A DNA stretch of 64,000 nt from assembly GCA_965243265.1 (NCBI GenBank), contig CBDEUL010000008.1, forward strand, positions 1 to 64,000. Reading direction: 5' to 3'. Positions 42,541-51,038 of this stretch are shown here, one piece after another. The notes under the pieces are model-generated. The model had not been told where the DNA came from. It ran no database searches and saw only the letters and a list, made by a program, of their open reading frames with translations. The position numbers and the translations under genes are program-made. Numbering within the stretch: position 1 is the first letter of the stretch; every line of letters begins with the position of its first letter. This DNA comes from Flavicella sp965243265. Its GTDB lineage: Bacteria; Bacteroidota; Bacteroidia; Flavobacteriales; Flavobacteriaceae.

Positions 42541-43220
42541 TCCTCTTTCAAAATAGACTCTCCATTTAAATCAGTAGTCAATACATCACTCATATAATCA
42601 AAAAAGGGTCTTAAAGCTAAATACGATTCTAATACTTTTTCTTGAAAATCTGGCGACAGTACTTCTTTATCAGTAAACTTTCGAGTTACCAAAAATGATT
42701 TTTTACGTATCAAATCAATCGCAGGGTGATTTTTATCAAAACCTCTTGGAGCTGTTTTTACCTCATCTCCTTCTAAAGTTCCAAACAAACGTTTAAAAGT
42801 AGTATCATTGATAATTTCATTTATTTCACCAGCATCCATTTCAAACTCTTTTCGAATGCGCTTTAAATCCTCTGAATTGGGTTGAAAAAATCCACCAGCC
42901 ATCATCGTTGCTCCAGGTTCAATACGCAAATAATACCCTCCTCTTAATTTTTCAGTAGCCCTAGAAAAACTCACACTTCTATGTGTTTGATACGGTGTTT
43001 TATCTTTTGAAAAACGAACATCTTTATAGATTCTAAAAACTTTCATTTTATCTATAACATCCGTTTTATTCAACCCTTCCATCAGCTCTGTAAAAAACTC
43101 TTTTAATTGAGTATCTTCCTCTTTAAATCGTTTTTTTTGCTCCTGAAACCAATCACGATTGTTATTTTCTTTCAATTCATTTAAAAAATCAAATAAAGAC
43201 GGAGCAATTGTCACAGCCAT
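42537..43220 (-). CDS. DUF2461 domain protein
   Basis: This 227-residue protein fits DUF2461 (TIGR02453), a widespread family without confirmed function. Conserved stretches are FDFLNELKENNNRDWFQEQK near the N-terminus, KVFRIYKDVRFSKDKTPYQTH, and GGYYLRIEPGATMMAGGFFQP. It is cytosolic. It borders the accessory block on its 3' side, where the RHS fragment begins exactly at its stop codon. Confidence 0.88.
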   Translation of the reverse strand: MAVTIAPSLFDFLNELKENNNRDWFQEQKKRFKEEDTQLKEFFTELMEGLNKTDVIDKMKVFRIYKDVRFSKDKTPYQTHRSVSFSRATEKLRGGYYLRIEPGATMMAGGFFQPNSEDLKRIRKEFEMDAGEINEIINDTTFKRLFGTLEGDEVKTAPRGFDKNHPAIDLIRKKSFLVTRKFTDKEVLSPDFQEKVLESYLALRPFFDYMSDVLTTDLNGESILKED

Positions 43221-43278
43221 AATAATGTGTTTTAAAATTTAAAAATCAGACGATTTGTCTGTAGTATGTTTACAAAAC

Positions 43279-44898
43279 TTAATTTCGTTTAGAAACTCTT
43301 TTTAAGGTTAATAAATTTGTAGGATTTACACCTAAACCTACAACATTTTTTTGAGTAAAACGGACTACCTCATCATAATACAAAGGAATTACAGGAGCTG
43401 TGCTCATCAATAAACTGTCCATTTTTTGATACAATTTGTGGCGTTTCCCTTCATCTACCTCTTTAATAGATGTTTCGTATAATCTATCAAACAAATCATT
43501 GGCATAATGCACATAATTGGGTCCGTTGGGCGAAAAATTCTTGCTATAAAAAATAAACAAATAATTTTCTGCATCAGGATAATCGGCAACCCAACTTCCT
43601 CTAAAAATAGACAAATCGCCTTTTACCTTTTTTTGTCGTAAAGTAGAAGGAGGCATCACATCGATCACAACCTCCAAACCTATTTTTTTCAACTCTCGCT
43701 GAATAAATTCACACAAGTCTAAATATTGACTATTGGTTGAAATGGTAATAGACGGATTTTCATTCCCCGATGTTTTTATATATTCTTCTATTATTTTTTC
43801 TGCTTTCTCTGGCTGATAACTATACCCTTCCATAGCCGAAAAAGAAGGCAAGCCTTTTGGAATAAATCCATTTACAGCAGGAGTTCCAATACCATTTCTC
43901 AAATACAAAATCATTTTTTCTCTGTCAAAACCGTAATTAATGGCTTTTCGCAACGCCACCGATTGCAAATCTTTATCATCTGTATCTAAATAAACCCCTA
44001 AATACTCTGTATTCAAATACGGCCCTGTTAACATTTTTATGCGCTCTTTGTAACGGGGTATTAAAGTTCCTTGTGGAGTCAACAATTCATCTTTGTACGA
44101 AGCATCAATACTGTTTAAAAAATCTAAATTTCCCTGTACAAATTGCAAAAACTCACTTTGTTTGTCTGGTAAAAAAGTAATAGATACAGCTTCCATATAA
44201 GGAAGTTGTACTCCATTGGTGTCTTTTTCGTAGTAATTCGGATTTTTTCTAAAAACTAGTTTCGTATTCTCTACCCATAATTTAAATTGAAACGGACCTG
44301 TTCCTATTGGGTTTTCTCTAAACTTATTGCCGTAATATTTTACCACTTCATGGGGCACCACAGAACAATACTTCATACTTAACAAGCTTAAAAATGGAGG
44401 AAAAGCTTGTTTTAATTCTATTGTAAAAGTACTGTCATTTTCTGCCTTAAAATGAGCTACATTTTCTAAAACCCATTTTCCTGGAGAAGCCACTTTAGTA
44501 TCTAACAATCTTTGAAAACTATATACAAAATCGTGTGCTGTTACCAAACGTGTAGAGTCTTTTCCAAAAACAGCATGCTTATGAAACGTTACATCTGTTC
44601 TAAGGTTGAAAACATATCTTTTCCCTTCCTCCTCTATTCCCCACGAGCTTGCTATATCTGGTTGTACGTCCAATTTATCATCTAATTGTACCAGTCCATT
44701 AAACAATTGATTGGTCACCCAAAGTGTTCTTAAATCTTTTGAAAAAGCAGGATCTAATGTAGTTATATTACCTACTTCATTATAGCGAAACACCTTAGAT
44801 ATATTTTGTTTTTTATGTTGTTTTCCGCACGATAAAACCAATAGTATTATTACCACATAAAAGCAACTCCACAAAAAACACTTTCCTTTAAAATTCAT
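43279..44898 (-). CDS. peptide/nickel-type ABC transporter substrate-binding lipoprotein
   Basis: This 539-residue protein belongs to the SBP_bac_5 family of extracytoplasmic solute-binding proteins for oligopeptides, nickel and related ligands. A lipoprotein signal ends in LVLSC (C24 or nearby), so it is membrane-anchored in the periplasm. Family motifs include DIASSWGIEEEGKRYVFNLR, NPIGTGPFQF and AINYGFDREKMI. No permease or ATPase genes are adjacent, so its transporter partner is elsewhere. It starts divergently from mtaB. Confidence 0.9.
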   Translation of the reverse strand: MNFKGKCFLWSCFYVVIILLVLSCGKQHKKQNISKVFRYNEVGNITTLDPAFSKDLRTLWVTNQLFNGLVQLDDKLDVQPDIASSWGIEEEGKRYVFNLRTDVTFHKHAVFGKDSTRLVTAHDFVYSFQRLLDTKVASPGKWVLENVAHFKAENDSTFTIELKQAFPPFLSLLSMKYCSVVPHEVVKYYGNKFRENPIGTGPFQFKLWVENTKLVFRKNPNYYEKDTNGVQLPYMEAVSITFLPDKQSEFLQFVQGNLDFLNSIDASYKDELLTPQGTLIPRYKERIKMLTGPYLNTEYLGVYLDTDDKDLQSVALRKAINYGFDREKMILYLRNGIGTPAVNGFIPKGLPSFSAMEGYSYQPEKAEKIIEEYIKTSGNENPSITISTNSQYLDLCEFIQRELKKIGLEVVIDVMPPSTLRQKKVKGDLSIFRGSWVADYPDAENYLFIFYSKNFSPNGPNYVHYANDLFDRLYETSIKEVDEGKRHKLYQKMDSLLMSTAPVIPLYYDEVVRFTQKNVVGLGVNPTNLLTLKRVSKRN

Positions 44899-44967
44899 AT
44901 TGTATTTCTTCTATTTACTACAATTTCAAAACTCCTACCTTCTTCACAAGAATACTAGAATTTATTG

Positions 44968-44975
44968 TAAATTTG
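44968..44975 (+). promoter_or_regulatory. -7 element of the mtaB promoter
   Basis: TAAATTTG lies 20 bp before the ATG at 44996 and would be inside the coding region if the longer reading frame from 44900 were used. It supports the shorter start. Confidence 0.55.
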
Positions 44976-44995
44976 CATTCGATAAAAGTACAAGA

Positions 44996-46330
44996 ATGAA
45001 CCCACAAAAAAAAGTAGCATTTTATACCCTTGGTTGCAAATTAAACTTCTCTGAAACCTCTACCATTTCACGTAGTTTTCAGAATGAAGGTTTTGACCGT
45101 GTAGAATTTGATGAAATAGCAGACATCTACGTTATCAATACTTGTTCCGTAACAGACAATGCAGACAAACGATTCAAATCTATTGTAAAAAATGCCTTAA
45201 AAAAGAATGAAGAAGCTTTTTTAATTGCCGTAGGATGTTATGCTCAATTAAAACCTGAAGAATTGGCTGCTGTAGATGGAGTTGATTTGGTTTTGGGTGC
45301 TACCGAAAAATTTAAGGTTACAGATTATATCAACGATCTTTCTAAAAATGACTTAGGTGAAGTACATTCTTGTGAAATTTCTGAAGCCGATTTTTATGTT
45401 GGTTCTTACTCTGTTGGAGATCGTACCAGAGCTTTTTTAAAAGTCCAAGATGGTTGTGATTATAAATGTACTTATTGTACCATTCCTTTAGCCAGAGGTA
45501 TTTCTAGAAGTGATACACTTGAAAATGTTCTAAAAAACGCCAAAGAAATTTCTGAAAAGGGAATCAAAGAAATTGTACTTACAGGTGTTAATATTGGTGA
45601 CTATGGTAAAGGAGAGTTTGGCAACAAAAAACACGAACATACCTTTTATGAGCTTGTACAAGCACTAGATAAAGTTGAAGGTATTCAACGCCTTAGAATT
45701 TCTTCTATTGAACCCAACTTACTTAAAAATGAAACCATTGATTTTGTTGCAGGTTCTAACAATTTTGTTCCTCACTTTCACATTCCCCTTCAAAGCGGTA
45801 GTGACGAGTTATTAAAACTAATGAAGAGAAGATACTTAAAACAAGTATATACCGACCGTGTAAAAGCGATTAAAGAAAAAATGCCAAATGCTTGTATTGG
45901 TGTTGATGTTATTGTTGGTTTTCCTGGTGAAACCAATGAACTTTTCTTAGAAACCTACAACTACCTCAACGACTTAGACATTTCCTACTTACACGTATTT
46001 ACCTACTCTGAAAGACCGAATACAGAAGCCGTAGAAATGGACAATGTTGTTCCTTTAAAAACAAGACAAAAAAGAAGTAAAATGTTACGCGGACTTTCTG
46101 TAAAAAAACGAAGAGCCTTTTACGAGAGTCAATTAGAGACTTCACATACTGTTCTTTTTGAAAACGAAAACAAAGAAGGTTATATTCAAGGGTTTACAGA
46201 AAATTATGTAAAAGTAAAAACTCCTTGGAATCCTGCACTTGTTAATACCACACATCAAATCCATTTAACAAAAATAGATGAGGACGGATTGGTAAGATTT
46301 GACTGGATTACAGAACCTGTTTTAAACTAA
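44996..46330 (+). CDS. mtaB: tRNA t6A37 methylthiotransferase
   Basis: This 444-residue radical SAM enzyme adds a methylthio group to t6A at position 37 of tRNA. The N-terminal UPF0004 domain holds three cluster cysteines (TLGCKLN, VINTCSVT, AVGCYAQ), followed by the radical SAM motif CDYKCTYC and a C-terminal TRAM domain (about residues 375-440). The KR-containing TLGCKLNFSETS start fits MtaB rather than MiaB. The ATG at 44996 is used; the 32-residue upstream extension lies over the promoter. It is followed by a short run of plus-strand genes. Confidence 0.92.
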   Translation: MNPQKKVAFYTLGCKLNFSETSTISRSFQNEGFDRVEFDEIADIYVINTCSVTDNADKRFKSIVKNALKKNEEAFLIAVGCYAQLKPEELAAVDGVDLVLGATEKFKVTDYINDLSKNDLGEVHSCEISEADFYVGSYSVGDRTRAFLKVQDGCDYKCTYCTIPLARGISRSDTLENVLKNAKEISEKGIKEIVLTGVNIGDYGKGEFGNKKHEHTFYELVQALDKVEGIQRLRISSIEPNLLKNETIDFVAGSNNFVPHFHIPLQSGSDELLKLMKRRYLKQVYTDRVKAIKEKMPNACIGVDVIVGFPGETNELFLETYNYLNDLDISYLHVFTYSERPNTEAVEMDNVVPLKTRQKRSKMLRGLSVKKRRAFYESQLETSHTVLFENENKEGYIQGFTENYVKVKTPWNPALVNTTHQIHLTKIDEDGLVRFDWITEPVLN

Positions 46331-46345
46331 ATACATTTATTTAAA

Positions 46346-46999
46346 TTGACAAAACACGTTTACTTTGTTCCTGGACTCTCTGCCAATTCAAAAATTTTTG
46401 AACGCCTAAATTTGCCCAAAGAACAATTTGAATGTCACTTTTTAGAATGGTTTTTACCCGTATCTCTAAATGAACCCTTAGAGCAATATGCACAAAGAAT
46501 GTGTGCACTTATAAAGCATAAAAATCCTATTTTAATTGGAGTTTCTTTTGGAGGTGTACTCGTACAGGAAATGAGTAAAATTATTACCTGTGAAAGAGTT
46601 GTAATTATTTCAAGTATCAAAACAAAATACGAACTTCCTAGAAAACTTCAATTCATAAAAAATACAAAGGCTTATAAACTATTCCCTAGTAAATCCATAC
46701 ATAAAATTGAAAACACACTTCAATTTTTATTTGGTACAAAAGCTAAAAAACGAATTGAGCTCTATCAAAATTTTCTCTCTGTTCGCAATCCTCAATATTT
46801 AGATTGGTCCATTAAAACTATCTTAAATTGGAAACAAACAGAACCTTCCAAAAACATACTTCATATACATGGTGATAGAGACGAAATTTTCCCTATTAAA
46901 CACATCAACAATCCAATTATTATCAAAAAAGGTTCACATGTAATGATAGTGACCAAAGCAACAGAAATTAGGAGAATTTTAATAGGAAACCTCTCTTAA
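46346..46999 (+). CDS. alpha/beta hydrolase-fold protein
   Basis: This 217-residue cytosolic protein has an alpha/beta hydrolase fold. GVSFGGVLVQEM contains the nucleophile elbow GxSxG with the serine at about residue 68; HGDRDEIFP supplies the acid and GSHVMI the histidine. The start is a TTG at 46346, which gives the typical opening KHVYFVPGLSAN. It resembles small flavobacterial esterase-like proteins; the substrate is unknown. It follows mtaB by 15 bp. Confidence 0.8.
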   Translation: MTKHVYFVPGLSANSKIFERLNLPKEQFECHFLEWFLPVSLNEPLEQYAQRMCALIKHKNPILIGVSFGGVLVQEMSKIITCERVVIISSIKTKYELPRKLQFIKNTKAYKLFPSKSIHKIENTLQFLFGTKAKKRIELYQNFLSVRNPQYLDWSIKTILNWKQTEPSKNILHIHGDRDEIFPIKHINNPIIIKKGSHVMIVTKATEIRRILIGNLS

Positions 47000-47068
47000 A
47001 TCCGTTTAATTTTCTTAATTTTAAACATCTTCTCGAGCCTATTTAACTCAGATCTTAAACTTTACCAC

Positions 47069-47956
47069 ATGACTAAATTAATAAAACTTTCCTCTATATT
47101 CATTCTTGTTTTTTTAGCTGTACTTTTTATCAACAGTACTTCTGAATCTAAAAAGAAAACGAGTGAAAGCTATCAAATAAAAGCTCTAAAAATACCTAAT
47201 AACCTTTCTTTTTCTGGAGAAGACATTCCTTTAGAAAAACAAGACATCCGCGAACGTATAGATAGAGAGTTTTTAGTAAATACTTACTGGCAATCCAATG
47301 CATTATTACTCATTAAAAGAACTCATAAATACTTTCCTATTATCGAACCTATTTTGAAAAAAAATGGAATTCCTGATGATTTTAAATACCTCGCAGTTAT
47401 AGAAAGTGGATTGCAAAATGTAACATCACCTGCTGGCGCAAAAGGTTTTTGGCAACTTATGAAAGATACCGCCAAAGAAAGGGGCTTAGAGGTTAATGAA
47501 AATGTTGACGAGCGTTATCACTTAGAAAAAGCTACACAGGCCGCTTGTGACTACCTTAATAAATCTAAGGAACTATTAGGTAGTTGGACTTTAGCAGCTG
47601 CCGCATACAATGCTGGAAACAGAGGTGTTACAAAACAATTAAACCGTCAAAAAGTAAGCAGCTATTACGACCTACTTTTAAGTGATGAAACACAGAGGTA
47701 TCTTCCTAGAATTGTTGCTATCAAAGAAATTTTAACACACCCTGAAAACTATGGGTTTGTTTTTGAAAATGAAGATTTATACCAATTACAACCTACTAAA
47801 GAAGTTTTAGTAGATTCTACAATTACCAATATTGCACTTTTTGCAAAAAAACTAAACACCAACTACAAAGAAATAAAATTACACAACCCTTGGTTGCGTG
47901 AAAATAAATTGAACAACAAAACCAAAGTACTTTACAAAATTAAAATACCGGAATAA
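47069..47956 (+). CDS. lytic transglycosylase (SLT domain, MltD-like)
   Basis: This 295-residue peptidoglycan lytic transglycosylase has an N-terminal hydrophobic signal or anchor (about residues 5-23). The SLT domain covers about 95-235, with the catalytic glutamate in LAVIESGLQN, followed by SPAGAKGFWQLMKDTAKERGL and AAAAYNAGNRGV. The C-terminal 60 residues resemble a degenerate LysM-like tail (NTNYKEIKLHNPWLRENKL). It cleaves the glycan strand in the periplasm. It is followed 9 bp later by the TauE-like gene. Confidence 0.92.
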   Translation: MTKLIKLSSIFILVFLAVLFINSTSESKKKTSESYQIKALKIPNNLSFSGEDIPLEKQDIRERIDREFLVNTYWQSNALLLIKRTHKYFPIIEPILKKNGIPDDFKYLAVIESGLQNVTSPAGAKGFWQLMKDTAKERGLEVNENVDERYHLEKATQAACDYLNKSKELLGSWTLAAAAYNAGNRGVTKQLNRQKVSSYYDLLLSDETQRYLPRIVAIKEILTHPENYGFVFENEDLYQLQPTKEVLVDSTITNIALFAKKLNTNYKEIKLHNPWLRENKLNNKTKVLYKIKIPE

Positions 47957-47965
47957 CACTCCTCT

Positions 47966-48340
47966 ATGAAAATGACTCTAACAGCAATGATACTTTTACT
48001 TTGTATTGGACTCGCAGCAGGTATTTTAAGTGGACTTGTGGGGGTAGGTGGTGGAATTATTATGGTGCCTCTTTTTATTTTTTTCCTAGGATACACACAA
48101 CATAATGCCCAAGGAATGAGTTTGGCTGTTATGTTACCTCCCGTAACCTTGTTAGCTGTATTAAACTACCATAAAGCTGGAGCTATTGAATGGAAATATG
48201 CTTTAATTGTATCTTTAATTTTTGTGATTGGTGGTTTTTTAGGATCTAAATTAGCGCTTAAAATAGATCAACATCTTTTAAAAAAAATATTTGGTACCGT
48301 AATGCTTATTGCAGCTCTTAAGATGATTTTCGGAAAATAA
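47966..48340 (+). CDS. TauE/SafE-family membrane protein, half-length
   Basis: This 124-residue protein has four hydrophobic helices and the LVGVGGGIIMVPLFIFFLG motif of the TauE/SafE (TSUP) family, in which GVGGG is repeated in the full-length form. Typical members are 240-270 residues, formed by two such halves, so this is a half-size version that may work as a homodimer. Such short forms occur in flavobacteria. The transported anion is unknown. Its stop is 17 bp from the convergent nitronate monooxygenase gene, with no terminator visible. Confidence 0.82.
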   Translation: MKMTLTAMILLLCIGLAAGILSGLVGVGGGIIMVPLFIFFLGYTQHNAQGMSLAVMLPPVTLLAVLNYHKAGAIEWKYALIVSLIFVIGGFLGSKLALKIDQHLLKKIFGTVMLIAALKMIFGK

Positions 48341-48357
48341 ACTCAACTCCTTTTCCT

Positions 48358-49290
48358 CTACAACGTATTCTTTACTTCTATATATTCAGTTACTATTTCT
48401 TCAATAATTTCTCCAGAAGTTTCAATTTTATCAATCAACCCAGCTATTTGGCCTATTTCTAGCATTCCTTCTTTCAAGTCGCCTTCAAACATTCCTCTTT
48501 TCAACCTTCGCTTGCCTAAAAATTCTTTTAACTCTTCTACATTATGCTTTTTAGAAAAGGCAACTAACTCTTCGTAAAACTCATTTTTAATCATTCTTAC
48601 AGGTGCTATTTCTTTCAAGGTCAACATAGTCTCTCCTTCTATAGTATCAATCACCTTCTTCTTAAAATTAATATGAGCTGAAGATTCTTTACTCACAGCA
48701 AAACGACTTCCTATTTGAACTCCATTTGCCCCTAAAACCATTGCCGCCAACATACCTCTACCTGTAGCAATACCTCCTGCTGCAATTAGCGGAATATTAA
48801 TTTTATCGGCCACCATTGGCACCAAAGTAAATGTAGTACTCTCCTCTCTTCCGTTATGCCCTCCTGCTTCAAAACCTTCTACAACTACGGCATCTACCCC
48901 TGCTTGTTGAGCTTTTAATGCAAATTTTACACTACTCACTACATGAACTACAGTAATACCTTTAGATTTTAAATAAGAGGTCCAAGTAGCAGGGTTCCCT
49001 GCTGAAGTAAAAACAATTTTTACACCTTCTTCTATAATAATCTGAATAATTTCTTCAATATTAGGATACAACATAGGAATATTTACTCCAAAAGGCTTGT
49101 CTGTTGCTTTTTTACATTTTTGAATATGTGCTCTTAAAACATCTGGATACATAGAGCCCGAACCTAATAAACCTAGCCCTCCTGCATTACTCACAGCCGA
49201 AGCTAATTTATACCCACTCACCCAAACCATACCTCCTTGAACTATAGGATACTTTATACCAAATAATTCTGTTATTCTTGATGCAATCAT
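48358..49290 (-). CDS. nitronate monooxygenase family protein
   Basis: This 310-residue flavin enzyme belongs to the nitronate monooxygenase / 2-nitropropane dioxygenase family, with a TIM-barrel FMN site. YPIVQGGMVWVSGYKLASAVSNAGGLGLLG opens the barrel, VVEGFEAGGHNG and IAAGGIATGRGMLAAMVLGANGVQIGSRF bind FMN phosphate. The histidine in AGGHNG is the usual base. It detoxifies nitronates such as propionate-3-nitronate or acts as an enoyl reductase; the substrate is not certain. It lies 18 bp after the subtilase gene on the same strand. Confidence 0.9.
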   Translation of the reverse strand: MIASRITELFGIKYPIVQGGMVWVSGYKLASAVSNAGGLGLLGSGSMYPDVLRAHIQKCKKATDKPFGVNIPMLYPNIEEIIQIIIEEGVKIVFTSAGNPATWTSYLKSKGITVVHVVSSVKFALKAQQAGVDAVVVEGFEAGGHNGREESTTFTLVPMVADKINIPLIAAGGIATGRGMLAAMVLGANGVQIGSRFAVSKESSAHINFKKKVIDTIEGETMLTLKEIAPVRMIKNEFYEELVAFSKKHNVEELKEFLGKRRLKRGMFEGDLKEGMLEIGQIAGLIDKIETSGEIIEEIVTEYIEVKNTL

Positions 49291-49308
49291 AAAAACAAAT
49301 GAAAAACG

Positions 49309-50943
49309 TTAACTTTTAATAATTTTTACAGTTTTTCTTGAAGAATCTTTCATCATCTCAAGTAAATAAATTCCTTTTTCCAAAACTGTTAAGTCTAACT
49401 TTGAGCTTGAAATATTCACTTCTTTATCCAAAATTATTCTTCCCATTATATCAGTAACTTTAACTCGAAATGAAGAAAGTGGTTTTGGAAAATTGAAATA
49501 TAAAAAATCTTGAATAGGATTTGGATACACAACAACCTCTTCTAAAAAATGTTTTTCTACTACCAAGGTCTGGTCTGCTATCTGAAAATCTGGAATCCCA
49601 TACCCTCTCTGTGCCGTTGGAGAAGAGTATTGATCTCCTGATTCTTGAATTTTTTGACGAATTTCTATCGCAGTTTTGTCTGGGTTTGCTTGCCATAAAC
49701 AAGCAAGAGCTCCTGCTGTTATTGGAGCTGCAAAAGAAGTTCCATTTGAAGTTGCAATATTTCCAGAACCGTTAATTACATATGTATTTTTTCCTTGTGC
49801 TAAAACCTCTGGCTTTACTCTATTATCAACTGTAGGTCCATAAGAACTAAAACTTGCTGAATTTTCTAATTGATCTACTGCACCTACTGCTACTACATCA
49901 ACTGCCTCTGCTGGAACACTTATATAATGCCATGTACTACTCCCTTCATTTCCTGCTGCAATAACTAAAATCATTCCTCTAGAAGCTCCTATTGTAGCTG
50001 CCCTAGAAGCAAAAGCCGTTTGTCCATCCATATCTGCATATGTATAATTATAGCTTGAGTCATCAAACTCTGTATATCCTAATGATGTATTAATAATATC
50101 TACCCCTAAACTATCTGCTCTTTCAGCTGCTTCAACCCACAAACTCTCTTCTAAAGGAGTCTCATTTGCGGCATCTTCCGTTACGTATAAATAAAAATCT
50201 GCATTAGGAGCTATTCCTACAAACTGATTTTCAATATAACCTGCTATAGTAGATAGCACCGACATACCATGTTGACTTCCTGTATCTGCATAAAAATCAG
50301 AACTTCTATTTACAAAATTATATCCTCCTAATACTTCTCCATTAACAGACGAACTATCATGTAAATTTACAAATGCACTAAAAGTATCTGCTCCTTCAAA
50401 ACCAGCATCTATAACTGCAATAGAAATTCCTTCTCCCTTAAAACCTAAATCATGTAAATAATCTACATTTAACATGGTTACTTGATTCTCCGTGTCTCCA
50501 TAATCAAGAGCCACAGCCACTTCTTCATATTCTTCTACAAACTTTGATGCTCTTTTTTGAATTTGTTTTGAAGACACATTTAGATTTCTATTTGCAAACT
50601 CAATAGAATCTACACAACTCAATGCCAATAAAGCATTAATATTTGCCTGACTTCCTTGTATATGCAATGCATTCATCCATTTAGAGCGTGCTTTAACCTC
50701 AATACCTGTTGCAGTAGCAATTTCTAAAACATATGTTGATTCTAAAGGAACATCTTTCAAATCTAAAGCAATTCCTTGAACCTCTCTTCTATCTAAAGAA
50801 CGTTGAGTTAACATTGTTAACGGATTGTCTAAATAATTTTGAGCATTTGGTTTATCTACAAAATAAACCCAAGCATCTTCTGTTTGTCCAAAAGAAAAAC
50901 CATAAAAACAAAATGTTACGAGAATGAGCAGTATTTTTTTCAT
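49309..50943 (-). CDS. secreted subtilisin-like serine peptidase (S8) with T9SS sorting domain
   Basis: This protein of about 544 residues has a signal peptide (MKKILLILVTFCFYGFSFGQ), a propeptide-like region (about 25-140), and a subtilase domain with D in AVIDAGFEG, H in GSQHGMSVLS and S in NGTSFAAPITAG, so the catalytic triad is complete. The last 75 residues (VVVYPNPIQDFL ... KTVKIIKS) are a type A T9SS C-terminal sorting domain, meaning export by the type IX system. The ATG at 50943 is preferred over one 18 bp upstream because it gives the MKK signal start. Confidence 0.93.
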   Translation of the reverse strand: MKKILLILVTFCFYGFSFGQTEDAWVYFVDKPNAQNYLDNPLTMLTQRSLDRREVQGIALDLKDVPLESTYVLEIATATGIEVKARSKWMNALHIQGSQANINALLALSCVDSIEFANRNLNVSSKQIQKRASKFVEEYEEVAVALDYGDTENQVTMLNVDYLHDLGFKGEGISIAVIDAGFEGADTFSAFVNLHDSSSVNGEVLGGYNFVNRSSDFYADTGSQHGMSVLSTIAGYIENQFVGIAPNADFYLYVTEDAANETPLEESLWVEAAERADSLGVDIINTSLGYTEFDDSSYNYTYADMDGQTAFASRAATIGASRGMILVIAAGNEGSSTWHYISVPAEAVDVVAVGAVDQLENSASFSSYGPTVDNRVKPEVLAQGKNTYVINGSGNIATSNGTSFAAPITAGALACLWQANPDKTAIEIRQKIQESGDQYSSPTAQRGYGIPDFQIADQTLVVEKHFLEEVVVYPNPIQDFLYFNFPKPLSSFRVKVTDIMGRIILDKEVNISSSKLDLTVLEKGIYLLEMMKDSSRKTVKIIKS

Positions 50944-50988
50944 TGTGGTTAGTTTTATCACTTAAAACTAGGCATTTATCTATAATAA

Positions 50989-51020
50989 AAAAAACGAATA
51001 CTCTTGAGTATTCGTTTTTT
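50989..51020. terminator. intrinsic terminator of lon
   Basis: A 15-bp perfect stem around CGAATACTC/GAGTATTCG (50989-51003 with 51006-51020) with A/T tails lies 18 bp past the lon stop on the minus strand. Confidence 0.88.
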
Positions 51021-51038
51021 AGAACTAAAACTTTTCAA

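Noticed and set aside
44900..44995. 32-residue N-terminal extension of MtaB
   Set aside because: It overlaps the -7 promoter element and does not resemble the family N-terminus.
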